A stretch of DNA of 64,000 bases. It comes from Zhongshania sp. R06B22. GTDB lineage: Bacteria; Pseudomonadota; Gammaproteobacteria; Pseudomonadales; Spongiibacteraceae. The position numbers and the translations under genes are program-made. Below the pieces are notes generated by a model, which saw only the letters and a list, made by a program, of their open reading frames with translations, was not told where the DNA came from and made no database searches. The stretch is taken from contig NZ_JBFRYB010000001.1 of NCBI RefSeq assembly GCF_040892595.1, forward strand, positions 868,001 through 932,000, read 5' to 3'. Below, one piece after another: positions 46,665 through 57,396 of this stretch (within the stretch, counting starts at the first letter, position 1; each line of letters starts with the position of its first letter).

Positions 46665-46956
46665 GGCTCTAGCGTCACAATAGTGGTCAGTCGCTGAAGC
46701 GGTTAAACTCGTATTCAGCAGCATGGCGCTCACTAATTTTGGTGGAATTCACTTAAGTAATTGATTTTTATTGAGAAGTGATTATGCTCAGGGTAAAAGG
46801 ATTTCACATCAAATGCAGGATGCACGCAAATGAAAAAATCATTTCAGACTTACTATCACCCTGATTCAAATAGAATTATCCTGCTTAATCACCGCAAAGC
46901 TTCGACTTGTCATGTACACGAGTTATAAAGCGCAACGCATTTGAATTTCCTGTTAG
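46665..46956. repeat. 290-bp direct repeat, copy B (before the TIR block)
   Basis: Partner of copy A. On the plus strand it holds an intact 32-codon frame (46830-46928) starting MKKSFQTYYHPDSNRIILLN; part of it (YPDLNRIILLNHLKA) is conserved in copy A despite indels. The right edge GTTAG is the start of the TIR block. It may supply a promoter, a recombination site or a tiny gene. Confidence 0.85.
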
Positions 46957-46977
46957 CACTACAAGGATATATCGCAC

Positions 46978-47841
46978 ATGTCGTCAGTTTTTCTAAGTCA
47001 TAACTCCAAAGATAAGCCTTGGGTGAGGAATCTAGCGGAACGTTTAATTGCGGATGAAGTGATAGTTTGGCTTGATGAAGCAGAAATAAATATAGGGGAT
47101 TCTTTAATCGAAAAAATATCAGCTGGAATCCACGATATGAGGTTCGTTGCAGCGATTATATCTAAGAACTCGGTCGAATCTAGCTGGGTACAAAAAGAAA
47201 TAAGTATTGCTATGTCGAAAGAAATATCTGGGCGAGAAGTTACAGTGCTTCCTTTAGTTATTGATAATTGTGATCTGCCTACTTCTCTTTCAGATAAACT
47301 ATATGCTGACTTTACCAATCCAAATGAATTTGAAATCTCTTATTCAAAACTATTAAGAGCATTAGGAGTTGAAGAAACGCCTAAAGCCATCAAGCAACAA
47401 AAATCTTCTCAACCCAAGCAAAGTAAACCTCAATCTTTACCAGGTGATGTTCCGCACGAACAAGAAATTAAAATTGTTGGTATTGTAAAAGAGAGAACTA
47501 AGCAAGATAGAGAATACTCTGGCTTGCAAGATTATTATTTACAACTATCCAAAACTCCATCAAGAGACTGGGTGCACTTTTTTGACCAGTCTAGAGGTTT
47601 TGCCCGCCACTCAATGTGGCGTAGAGCTTGGATTGAAGGCGATTGTATTGTCGTTAAATGTGCACTTGATGAGTTAAACCGTTATCATTTAAAAGATCTA
47701 AAGCACGATGTTGCAGAAGCAAATCGAGAGTTAGAAAAACATATAGACGAATACAATGCTAATTCTCGCATTCAAGCAGAGCTGGAAGAAGCTAAAAGAA
47801 TTGAACGTGATAAGCATCTGGATGATTTAGATTTTAGCTAA
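46978..47841 (+). CDS. TIR-domain protein, candidate NAD-degrading effector
   Basis: 287 aa. Residues 1-130 form a bacterial TIR domain: VFLSHNSKDKPWVRNLAERL, BB-loop region DEAEINIGDSLIEKI and SSWVQKE, where Glu74 fits the catalytic glutamate of TIR NADases. A proline/serine/glutamine linker follows. The C-terminal ~125 residues (WVHFFDQSRGFARHSMWRRA, then charged helices) match no domain I know and may sense a signal. The A+T-rich gene occupies its own cassette-like block, and the next block carries a STAND ATPase. TIR proteins commonly act in antiphage defence, cleaving NAD or making signal nucleotides; that role here is inferred. Confidence 0.85.
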   Translation: MSSVFLSHNSKDKPWVRNLAERLIADEVIVWLDEAEINIGDSLIEKISAGIHDMRFVAAIISKNSVESSWVQKEISIAMSKEISGREVTVLPLVIDNCDLPTSLSDKLYADFTNPNEFEISYSKLLRALGVEETPKAIKQQKSSQPKQSKPQSLPGDVPHEQEIKIVGIVKERTKQDREYSGLQDYYLQLSKTPSRDWVHFFDQSRGFARHSMWRRAWIEGDCIVVKCALDELNRYHLKDLKHDVAEANRELEKHIDEYNANSRIQAELEEAKRIERDKHLDDLDFS

Positions 47842-47852
47842 TGATACAAGCA

Positions 47853-47914
47853 GCGCTAACAAACATATCAAATCGACTCCAAAAAGCAGCCGCCTTTGCC
47901 GCAGGCGTTAGCAC
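47853..47914 (+). other. attC-like site after the TIR gene
   Basis: Starts GCGCTAAC 11 bases after the TIR stop and ends GGCGTTAGCAC. The outer 7-bp cores match attC, but the inner arms pair poorly, so the site may be degenerate or a fusion. The block start TTAGCAC at 46953 complements GCGCTAA in six of seven positions. Confidence 0.5.
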
Positions 47915-47963
47915 CTCGACGTATACGATACTCCGAGACCATCGAAAGTAGGGGAAGTAAAAA

Positions 47964-50765
47964 TTGTTTGAGCATATCAAGAAGAGAATTATTAAAGGGC
48001 TCATTGAAGAAATAACCTGCTTAGACGCGACAGGAATAGAGCTGGTTGGTCATAATTATATTTCACAGCGCGAAAACCAACCTCTCATTCATCATGGTCT
48101 AAATAAGGATTACATGCCTTCCGGCTATACAGTAGATACATTTTCTGATGATTCTTCGATTGTCGGAGAATACAGTGCTGAGAAAGGCTACTTTGATTAT
48201 TCGGGGACCAAAGAGGCCCCTGTTTATTCGAAAATCAACAAAGATATTGCTCATGCATTGGGGCATAAAGGCGAGTCAGACCCAGAAAAGATATACCTCA
48301 TTAGTAATCAAGAAGAGAACCCATCTTTTCGTTCAAAGTTTAATTCTACACAGATTGGCCAAGAACACGCGGATCGTCTAATAATAATTGATGCAAGAGA
48401 GCTTGCAAAAGGTGTGTATGAGCAATCAATAACTAATCCGACTGTAGCCGATTTTTACAAACAATATTTTCCAGCATTTTCTCAAAATATGGATAACTAT
48501 GAGTACTTTGGAAAATTGCCGAATTCTTGTGAAGGACATGTAAAAGCAGATGAGATAATTGGCGTCATTAGCAATCACTTCGAAAGCGGAAATGCTGTTT
48601 GCATACTTTATGGAGTTAGCGGATCAGGGAAGACTCAGTCCGCTATTGATTTCGTTAGACGAAATAATGGTGTTTTTCCAAATTACATATGGATTGGAGG
48701 TGAGGATTGGAATTCCGACTCCTCGCTGTGTTCTGTTCAAAGAAGTAGAGGTGGGGCACCGGTTAATGTAGCTGGATTATTTAATGCTGAGAAATCCATC
48801 CTTGTTATTGATAATTATACAGCAGGTCTTGAAGAAAGTAACTTCGAAGAACTTAGGGCTGGATTTGAAAAAGGAGGTGTCGTTCTAGTTACTTCGCAAA
48901 TCTCAGTTCCGCAAAGTTCAGTATATCTATCTATTCCACAGCTTTCGATAGACAGCGCTTTTGCTCTACTAGGAGAAACCGCACAGTCAGCCTCTGACTT
49001 ATGTAAGGAATTTATATCAAGATGCCGTTTCTCTCCACTAATTCTCTCAATGACCAAAAAGCTATGCCATGACCAAGGGATCGATAAAGAAATTATTTAT
49101 AGAGAAATTCTAGATGATCCAGAATTAGTTGACGACTCTAGCGGCGCTTCAATTGTCAAAAAAATTCTAACTGGGCTGCCAGATAGCTCTCTTAGTGCAT
49201 TAAAACAAATCGCTAATTCAGGTAAAAATTACCATGACATTGAGTTTTTGAGGCATTTCATAGGCGCCCTAAAATGTAATTCTCTTCAAAAACTATCCAT
49301 TCTTGCGCCTGAGAACACAACCGGTGTGCTACGTCTTCATGACCTTATTTCAATTGCTGCTCAGGATGGCGTCGATAGCTCGTCTATTATTGCATCGATT
49401 GAAGATTACATATCATTGAAGTCCGGAGATATGACACCAAGTGTGCTTCGACAGATACATTTGTGTTCCGATATTATTTACGATGAGCATTTACGGCGTG
49501 GTGGCTCTAGGGATATTGACTGGCTCCATTACTCATTGCTGCAGCTAGAAGGGGATAAAAAAATTGCGCTTCATGAAGAGCTGTTTGATATCGATTTCAA
49601 CAAGAGTGATAGCTTACCAAAGATTAAGAGTGTAATTGATGCGAAGGAAATCCACTCGTATACGATTACTGATAACAACGCGAGGAAAGACTACTATGCC
49701 GTCTGTGCCAACAGGTATAACGAGCTCTTAAAGGATGGTGTACCGGAAGATATTCAACTAGAGCTTCTTCATCATGCGGGTAAATCTCTTAGGCGTTCAG
49801 GGAAGTATGCGGAAGCCCTAGAGTCATTCAATCAATTACTAGAGCTAAAACCTAGTTGGCATGCAACTTATGGGCAAATCGCTCATTTAGGAACTCAAAA
49901 TGGAGTCGATAGAGATGTAAAAGACGCTGGCGAACAAGCTATGCGAGTACTTTTGGGCTTTATACAAGATGAATTATTTTCAGTCCCCCTTCGAGTTTCA
50001 TTAGCTGCTCTTGCCAGATTAAGATCGTATAAAGAGATTGTTCGAGAAATCAATGATCAGCAAGAACTAGTCAAAAAACTGGCTGATGTGATATCTATAT
50101 CTGCTTTAGAAGGACTGGATCAATTTTATGAGGCATTCGTCTCTTTTACATCAATGTTCGGATACAAGCATAGCCGTACATGCGTTAGTATCGCAGAATC
50201 AATACCAGAATTGATAGCTATCCCGCCGAATCAAGTCGAGAACAAGCAATGGGTAAGTGCATGCGAAGCCCTAACTAATTCATCAGTAGCAGCAGGTCGC
50301 GAATCTAACGAAAGACTTGCCAAACTTTTAATTGATTCGGCTTTATCATTTGCAAACGAGATTAGTGATAGCAAACATCTTCGCTCATATGATGCTAGAT
50401 GTGTCGCAAAGACATATAACATTGGGCATCAGCCAAATAAAGCTTTAATAGCAATCACAAAAGTTCCAGACGAAGATGTAAACCATTGGCTGTTATATGA
50501 GAAATCCAAAGCATACTTAGAGTTGGGGAAAGGCCACTACGAAGAAGCATTGGCTAGCGCTAAAGAGTGTTTTGAATCAGCAAGAAAAGATCAAAACGCG
50601 CAAGCGAGAATCTCTATCTATCACGATCTGCTTAGCCGTTGCTATATGCAGCTCGATGATCATGATAATTCAATTAGAGAGCTTCGTGAAGCAATCGAAA
50701 ATTGCTCTAATGAAACATATAGGGCAGAGTTGGAGGTTAAGCTTGCGGATATAACCCAGTGCTAA
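47964..50765 (+). CDS. STAND ATPase with N-terminal nuclease-like domain and TPR repeats
   Basis: 933 aa, cytosolic. Residues ~1-180 resemble a PD-(D/E)XK-type fold: GYTVDTFSDD (Asp58), VGEYSAEKGYF (Glu69), KINKDIAHAL, then EKIYLISNQ. The usual ExK lysine is replaced by serine. The ATPase has Walker A GVSGSGKT at 217-224, Walker B SILVIDNY at 278-285, sensor VVLVTSQ and a winged-helix-like region. From ~600 come TPR-like helices (YAEALESFNQLLELKP; HYEEALASAKECFESA). This sensor-ATPase-effector layout is that of STAND/Avs-like antiphage proteins; the role is inferred. The start is TTG with GGGGAAG before it; the TAA stop lies inside the attC arm. Confidence 0.85.
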   Translation: MFEHIKKRIIKGLIEEITCLDATGIELVGHNYISQRENQPLIHHGLNKDYMPSGYTVDTFSDDSSIVGEYSAEKGYFDYSGTKEAPVYSKINKDIAHALGHKGESDPEKIYLISNQEENPSFRSKFNSTQIGQEHADRLIIIDARELAKGVYEQSITNPTVADFYKQYFPAFSQNMDNYEYFGKLPNSCEGHVKADEIIGVISNHFESGNAVCILYGVSGSGKTQSAIDFVRRNNGVFPNYIWIGGEDWNSDSSLCSVQRSRGGAPVNVAGLFNAEKSILVIDNYTAGLEESNFEELRAGFEKGGVVLVTSQISVPQSSVYLSIPQLSIDSAFALLGETAQSASDLCKEFISRCRFSPLILSMTKKLCHDQGIDKEIIYREILDDPELVDDSSGASIVKKILTGLPDSSLSALKQIANSGKNYHDIEFLRHFIGALKCNSLQKLSILAPENTTGVLRLHDLISIAAQDGVDSSSIIASIEDYISLKSGDMTPSVLRQIHLCSDIIYDEHLRRGGSRDIDWLHYSLLQLEGDKKIALHEELFDIDFNKSDSLPKIKSVIDAKEIHSYTITDNNARKDYYAVCANRYNELLKDGVPEDIQLELLHHAGKSLRRSGKYAEALESFNQLLELKPSWHATYGQIAHLGTQNGVDRDVKDAGEQAMRVLLGFIQDELFSVPLRVSLAALARLRSYKEIVREINDQQELVKKLADVISISALEGLDQFYEAFVSFTSMFGYKHSRTCVSIAESIPELIAIPPNQVENKQWVSACEALTNSSVAAGRESNERLAKLLIDSALSFANEISDSKHLRSYDARCVAKTYNIGHQPNKALIAITKVPDEDVNHWLLYEKSKAYLELGKGHYEEALASAKECFESARKDQNAQARISIYHDLLSRCYMQLDDHDNSIRELREAIENCSNETYRAELEVKLADITQC

Positions 50766-50832
50766 CAAGGCGCTTCTGTCGGACAAATTTTCCGCTACAC
50801 TCAAAATTTGCCGCAGAGCGCGGCGTTAGTTG
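50759..50832 (+). other. attC site of the STAND cassette
   Basis: GTGCTAAC ... GTTAGTTG, 74 bp, overlapping the STAND stop codon. Arms pair nearly perfectly: GCGCTTCTG with CAGAGCGC (one extra T) and CGGACAAATTTT with AAAATTTGCCG (one bulge), which are the extrahelical bases expected in attC. The cassette start TTAGCAC at 47908 is fully complementary to GTGCTAA. Confidence 0.85.
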
Positions 50833-50849
50833 CCCACGGATATTGAGTA

Positions 50850-51116
50850 ATGGATGAAAAATTAGAATTAATTATCAGCTACCTTAACAAAGTGAAAACA
50901 CGTTGTACTTACGGTGTTGTAGCAGAAATAATTGGCACCAACTCGCAGTCTGTTGGCAAGCATCTCGGTGAGCGTCGCCCAGAAGTCTCCTGGGTAGTTA
51001 ATGCCAGCACAGGAGACCCAACAGGTTACTCAGGCTCAGAAAAGCACCCAGAACTGTACCGCACTGATCGTATTATCGAGTCGGCAGACGTGTTACGGAG
51101 AAATATCGGTGTATAA
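50850..51116 (+). CDS. small alkyltransferase-like (MGMT-fold) cassette protein
   Basis: 88 aa. RCTYGVVAEIIGTNSQSVGKHLGERRPEVSWVVN resembles the DNA-binding winged-helix part of MGMT and alkyltransferase-like proteins (TYGxVA...G...VG..L). The alkyl-accepting PCHR motif is absent; SWVVNASTGDPTGY takes its place. A conserved tail KHPELYRTDRIIES follows. It may bind DNA, possibly damaged DNA, but function is unknown. It fills its own cassette, with the stop three bases from the attC arm. Confidence 0.6.
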   Translation: MDEKLELIISYLNKVKTRCTYGVVAEIIGTNSQSVGKHLGERRPEVSWVVNASTGDPTGYSGSEKHPELYRTDRIIESADVLRRNIGV

Positions 51117-51118
51117 GG

Positions 51119-51197
51119 CAACTAACAATGCGCGGCAGTACGCCCCTTCGGGGCCGGACGCGCAAACAACCGCGCGCCGCTGCGCTTTGGGTTAAAG
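51119..51197 (+). other. attC site of the alkyltransferase-like cassette
   Basis: Starts CAACTAAC just after the stop codon and ends GGGTTAAAG. The cassette start TTAGTTG at 50826 is fully complementary to CAACTAA. A CCCCTTCGGGG hairpin and GCGC-rich arms lie inside; outer pairing is less regular than in the preceding site. Confidence 0.7.
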
Positions 51198-51219
51198 TCG
51201 TAGATAAGCATACGACTTT
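51194..51219 (+). other. hairpin at array right end
   Basis: AAAGTCGTA and TACGACTTT, perfect 9-bp arms, begin inside the last attC core. It could be the remnant of an emptied cassette or a weak terminator. Confidence 0.4.
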
Positions 51220-51256
51220 CATCAAAATACGTATTTTTGACCGTCTGCTTATTACC

Positions 51257-51415
51257 CAGGCTGTGTGAAAACGCCTACGACCAAATTAATCACGCAGCGC
51301 TACGTAAAATGTGTATTTGATTGGTTAGAAAACTTGGTCAGATTTTGATGTAAGACACATATTCACATCAGTTCTTGTCTAAATTATGAATTGAAAATAG
51401 TTTTCACACAGTCTG
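51257..51415. mobile_element. 159-bp MITE-like element
   Basis: Terminal inverted repeats of 16 bp with one mismatch (CAGGCTGTGTGAAAAC and GTTTTCACACAGTCTG), flanked by a direct TACC duplication at 51253-51256 and 51416-51419. Removing the element and one TACC leaves a sequence that closely matches 45733-45760, so an uninterrupted relative of the target exists in this window. No transposase is encoded; it would be mobilised in trans. Confidence 0.8.
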
Positions 51416-51627
51416 TACCAGAGCAGGACATGCGGCAGAGAAGGTTGCTAGAGCAAAGGTTCTGCGTCAGGTGGGCACCGTTGAATTTATAATCATCAAC
51501 CTAACGATTAGCGATATAGGCAATCAGTAATCGCAGGTTCCTTGCTTCAATAAAATGGAGTAAAAGTCTCCTTGAGAGTTCGGGGCGAAGATTTTACATA
51601 TATTCTGAAATAATACATACACGATTA

Positions 51628-52338
51628 ATGCATAGAGGCAATATTGTGCGTGACCTACGGGCGCTAATAAGACCAATTATCGAATCGCGAGAGACACCTG
51701 CTGGTCGGGTGTTCGATTGGGTAATTCAATCAATGATTTTAGTATCGGTGGTGAGCTATACCATTGAGACGATGCCTGAGCGTTCAGAGGCATTTTATGC
51801 CGTGCTAAGAAGTATTGAAATATCACTGGTGGCGATATTTACGTGCGAATATTTTGTACGTTTATGGGTTGAAAAACGCCCGTGGAAATTCATCTTTAGC
51901 TTCTACGGATTGGTAGACCTGATCTCAATTTTGCCATTCTATTTGACTATGGGTGGGGATCTGCGGGCGCTACGTGCAATTAGGATGTTAAAGATTTTGC
52001 GTTACAGCCGCGCAATGAACCGTTTTCGTCTGGCTTTTATAGAAATCCGAGCTGAATTGGCGGTTTTTGGACTAGCGTCCTTGCTGGTTATTTACCTTGC
52101 AGCCGTTGGAATCTATATCTTTGAAAACCCAGCGCAGCCTGAAATATTTCGATCTGTGTTCGACGGAATCTGGTGGGCCGTAGCGACGCTGACTACGGTT
52201 GGATACGGGGATGTATACCCAATAACGACAGGTGGAAAGACTTTTACATTTCTCGTGCTAGCCGTAGGGCTAGGTGTTGTGGCAGTGCCGTCTGCCCTAC
52301 TGGCGTCTTCGCTTTCACGCGTACGGGATAAAGACTGA
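51628..52338 (+). CDS. voltage-gated K+ channel family protein
   Basis: 236 aa with the six-helix channel plan. An S4-like segment has regularly spaced arginines (LRALRAIRMLKILRYSRAMNRF). The pore helix and selectivity filter TLTTVGYGDVYP come before the last helix (VLAVGLGVVAVPSALLASS). It forms a tetrameric inner-membrane potassium channel. The start at 51628 is ATG with a weak ribosome site. It lies between the cassette array and nrdB and is probably not a cassette, since no attC follows it. Confidence 0.88.
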   Translation: MHRGNIVRDLRALIRPIIESRETPAGRVFDWVIQSMILVSVVSYTIETMPERSEAFYAVLRSIEISLVAIFTCEYFVRLWVEKRPWKFIFSFYGLVDLISILPFYLTMGGDLRALRAIRMLKILRYSRAMNRFRLAFIEIRAELAVFGLASLLVIYLAAVGIYIFENPAQPEIFRSVFDGIWWAVATLTTVGYGDVYPITTGGKTFTFLVLAVGLGVVAVPSALLASSLSRVRDKD

Positions 52339-52439
52339 TTGGTTAAGGCCGGATAGCGAGCAAAGAGAACACTTAGATTGATGGCAATTCTATGATTGTG
52401 AGTGGTAAACATTAAGCATTCCTATACCCCATCCGCTTA

Positions 52440-52580
52440 TTACCAATTGTAGCCCTTCATTCGATAGCTAAGCATTAGCCACAAACGCATCAAATACCAA
52501 GTTCTTAATGCCGTCAATTGAAGAGCGCCTCTTTTTTTTGCCTTTGCTATACCGGTGAGGTTATCGGCAGATAGCCGCAC
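52440..52580 (-). pseudogene. short open frame, possible gene remnant
   Basis: A 46-codon frame from GTG at 52580 reads VRLSADNLTGIAKAKKRGAL, then a W/M/L-rich end finishing YRMKGYNW and a double stop. The stops lie in the recurring TGGTAATAAGC sequence. It may be the tail of a lost gene; no family recognised. The rest of the region 52339-52750 shows only a terminator. Confidence 0.25.
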
Positions 52581-52654
52581 GGCCTTTCCAATTTGTGGGG
52601 TTGTCTAGGTCTTGGTAATCGGGCGGGGTTTTATTAACTCGTTGAAATTTATAA

Positions 52655-52683
52655 TAAAAAAGCCGCGATATGCGGCTTTTTTA
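52655..52683. terminator. bidirectional terminator downstream of nrdB
   Basis: AAAAAAGCCGC-GATAT-GCGGCTTTTTT with runs of A and T on both sides. It ends the nrdAB unit (-) and blocks read-through from the channel gene (+). Confidence 0.85.
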
Positions 52684-52750
52684 TTAATTAAGAATATTTT
52701 CTCTAGTGATAGAATATTCTCTCTAGCGTTACTTCGGGGGATCACTTACA

Positions 52751-53989
52751 TCACCAGCTCAACGCCCCACCAGTTTGATATTCAATAACCCGCGTTTCAA
52801 AAAAGTTTTTCTCTTTGCGCAAGTCCATGATTTCGCTCATCCATGGGAATGGGTTTTGCGAGCCGGGGAATTGTTCTTTTAGGCCGAGCTGGCACAGACG
52901 ACGGTTGGCGATGAACTGGAGGTATTCTTCCATCATGCCAGCGTTCATGCCGAGTACACCGCGTGGCATTGAGTCGCGTGCGTATTCGATTTCTAGCTGC
53001 ATGCCTTCAAGGATCATTTGGGTTACTTCGCCTTGGAATTTTTCGCTCCAGAGGTGTGGGTTTTCCAGTTTGATCTGGTTGATCATGTCGATGCCGAAGT
53101 TCAGGTGCATAGACTCGTCACGGAGTATGTACTGGAACTGTTCAGCGATGCCGGTCATTTTGTTGCGACGGCCCATAGACAGTATTTGGGTGAAGCCGCA
53201 GTAGAAGAAGATGCCTTCGGTGACGGCGTAGAAGCCGATCAGGTTACGCAGCAGTTCTTGGTCTGTTTCTGGGGTGCCGGTGTGGAAGTTCGGGTCGCCC
53301 AGGGCTTTGGTGTGCTGCAGGCTCCACGCCGCTTTTTTGGCGATAGAGGGAAGCTCGCGGTACATATTGAAGACTTCGGCCTCGTCCATGCCCAGTGACT
53401 CTACGCAATACTGGTAGGCGTGGGTGTGGATGGCTTCTTCAAAGGCTTGGCGTAGCAGATACTGGCGGCACTCTGGGTTGGTGATATGACGATAGACTGC
53501 CAATACCAGGTTGTTGGCGACGAGTGAGTCGGCGGTTGAGAAGTAACCTAGCGACCGCATGATGATACGGCGTTCATCGTCGGTCAGGCCTTCTGGGTTT
53601 TTCCAGCAGGCGATGTCGGCGGTCATATTTACTTCTTGAGGCATCCAGTGGTTGGCGCAGCCGTCGAGATATTTCTGCCAAGCCCAGTCGTATTTAAACG
53701 GCACTAACTGGTTTAGATCGAGATGGCAGTTGATGATGCGCTTGTCTTCTACGCGTAAGCGCGCGGCGCCCATTTCTAGTTCTTCTAAGCCGGCTGCAAG
53801 GTCTAGTTTGGCGATGGCAGCATTGGCTTTGTCGAGCACAGACTGGTCTGCAGCGCTGAGTACTTCTTCGCTGTTCATGGTGTTCAGCGCCGCGCTAACA
53901 ACGGGCTCTGCTACTTTTGGTTCTTGGGGTTTTGCAGCCGGCGTGGTCGCGGGTGCTTCGTCTTTATCGAATTCGTCCCAACTTAGCAT
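52751..53989 (-). CDS. nrdB: class Ia ribonucleotide reductase, beta subunit
   Basis: Small subunit (412 aa) that carries the di-iron-tyrosyl radical cofactor needed by NrdA. Features include [20 protein letters not shown], iron-ligand region [15 protein letters not shown], and [14 protein letters not shown]. The C-terminal tail [15 protein letters not shown] would dock to NrdA. The first ~60 residues are an acidic, low-complexity extension. Lies 101 bases downstream of nrdA in the same operon. Confidence 0.95.
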   Translation of the reverse strand: MLSWDEFDKDEAPATTPAAKPQEPKVAEPVVSAALNTMNSEEVLSAADQSVLDKANAAIAKLDLAAGLEELEMGAARLRVEDKRIINCHLDLNQLVPFKYDWAWQKYLDGCANHWMPQEVNMTADIACWKNPEGLTDDERRIIMRSLGYFSTADSLVANNLVLAVYRHITNPECRQYLLRQAFEEAIHTHAYQYCVESLGMDEAEVFNMYRELPSIAKKAAWSLQHTKALGDPNFHTGTPETDQELLRNLIGFYAVTEGIFFYCGFTQILSMGRRNKMTGIAEQFQYILRDESMHLNFGIDMINQIKLENPHLWSEKFQGEVTQMILEGMQLEIEYARDSMPRGVLGMNAGMMEEYLQFIANRRLCQLGLKEQFPGSQNPFPWMSEIMDLRKEKNFFETRVIEYQTGGALSW

Positions 53990-54090
53990 TTTATAACCTC
54001 GGTATTCTTGGTGTATGTCAGCGCTAATGTATGAGCGCTGTTTATCTTGCTGGCGCCCTTACTCTTTATAGAGGGGGCGCCGACTTTGCC

Positions 54091-56985
<2,895 letters not shown>

Positions 56986-57155
56986 GATATCTCCGGGCCC
57001 TTGCTGATGTCCTTTAAACTGCGCTGCGGCAATCTTTTTACGTAGCCTCTTTTTTATCACCCGATGGTGGGTAGAGGTTTGATTATGAGCTGTAATAACT
57101 TTGAAACAGGGTTTCAGTGTGGATTGGTCGTCCATTGTTATTTTGTCTGGCCAAA

Positions 57156-57171
57156 ACCCTATATATGGGGT
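57156..57171 (-). promoter_or_regulatory. candidate NrdR box
   Basis: ACCCTATATATGGGGT is a near-palindrome with the ATATAT core of NrdR boxes, about 170 bases upstream of nrdA. A weaker partner, ACAAGATAATGCGGT, starts about 32 bases away, close to the usual spacing of paired boxes. Confidence 0.45.
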
Positions 57172-57241
57172 TTAGCTAAAGCTGGCATACAAGATAATGC
57201 GGTTTGACTAAGTTCGCAAGCACTAGATGCTGTGTGTTTTC

Positions 57242-57250
57242 TGTGGATAA
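57242..57250 (-). promoter_or_regulatory. candidate DnaA box upstream of nrdA
   Basis: TGTGGATAA is the complement of the perfect DnaA box TTATCCACA. DnaA is known to control nrdAB in E. coli, and the position is suitable. A single box could also occur by chance. Confidence 0.45.
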
Positions 57251-57396
57251 AGTGTCGATAAGTGGTGTGTAAAAGGGGTGTAAGCTGGCAGGCGCCCGCG
57301 AGGCGTGGGTTTCAGCAAGATTGGGGATTGCTAAAGAGCCAGCGCTGATCGGTAGACGGATTGTGAATAAAAACGGTTTTTTTATACTCGAAAAAA

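Noticed and set aside
46978..50765. Classical Thoeris system (ThsB plus ThsA)
   Set aside because: The TIR protein is present but the partner is a STAND ATPase, not a SIR2/SLOG-type ThsA.
44318..51415. Complete mobile integron or transposon
   Set aside because: No integrase, transposase or resolvase gene is visible; only attC-like sites, repeats and a MITE.
52440..52580. Firm call of a transposase C-terminus
   Set aside because: The 46-codon frame ends at a recurring sequence, but no transposase motif is present, so it is listed only as a low-confidence remnant.
52815..53398. Two overlapping plus-strand frames of 126-129 codons inside nrdB
   Set aside because: Antisense to nrdB, low-complexity translations, no ribosome site.
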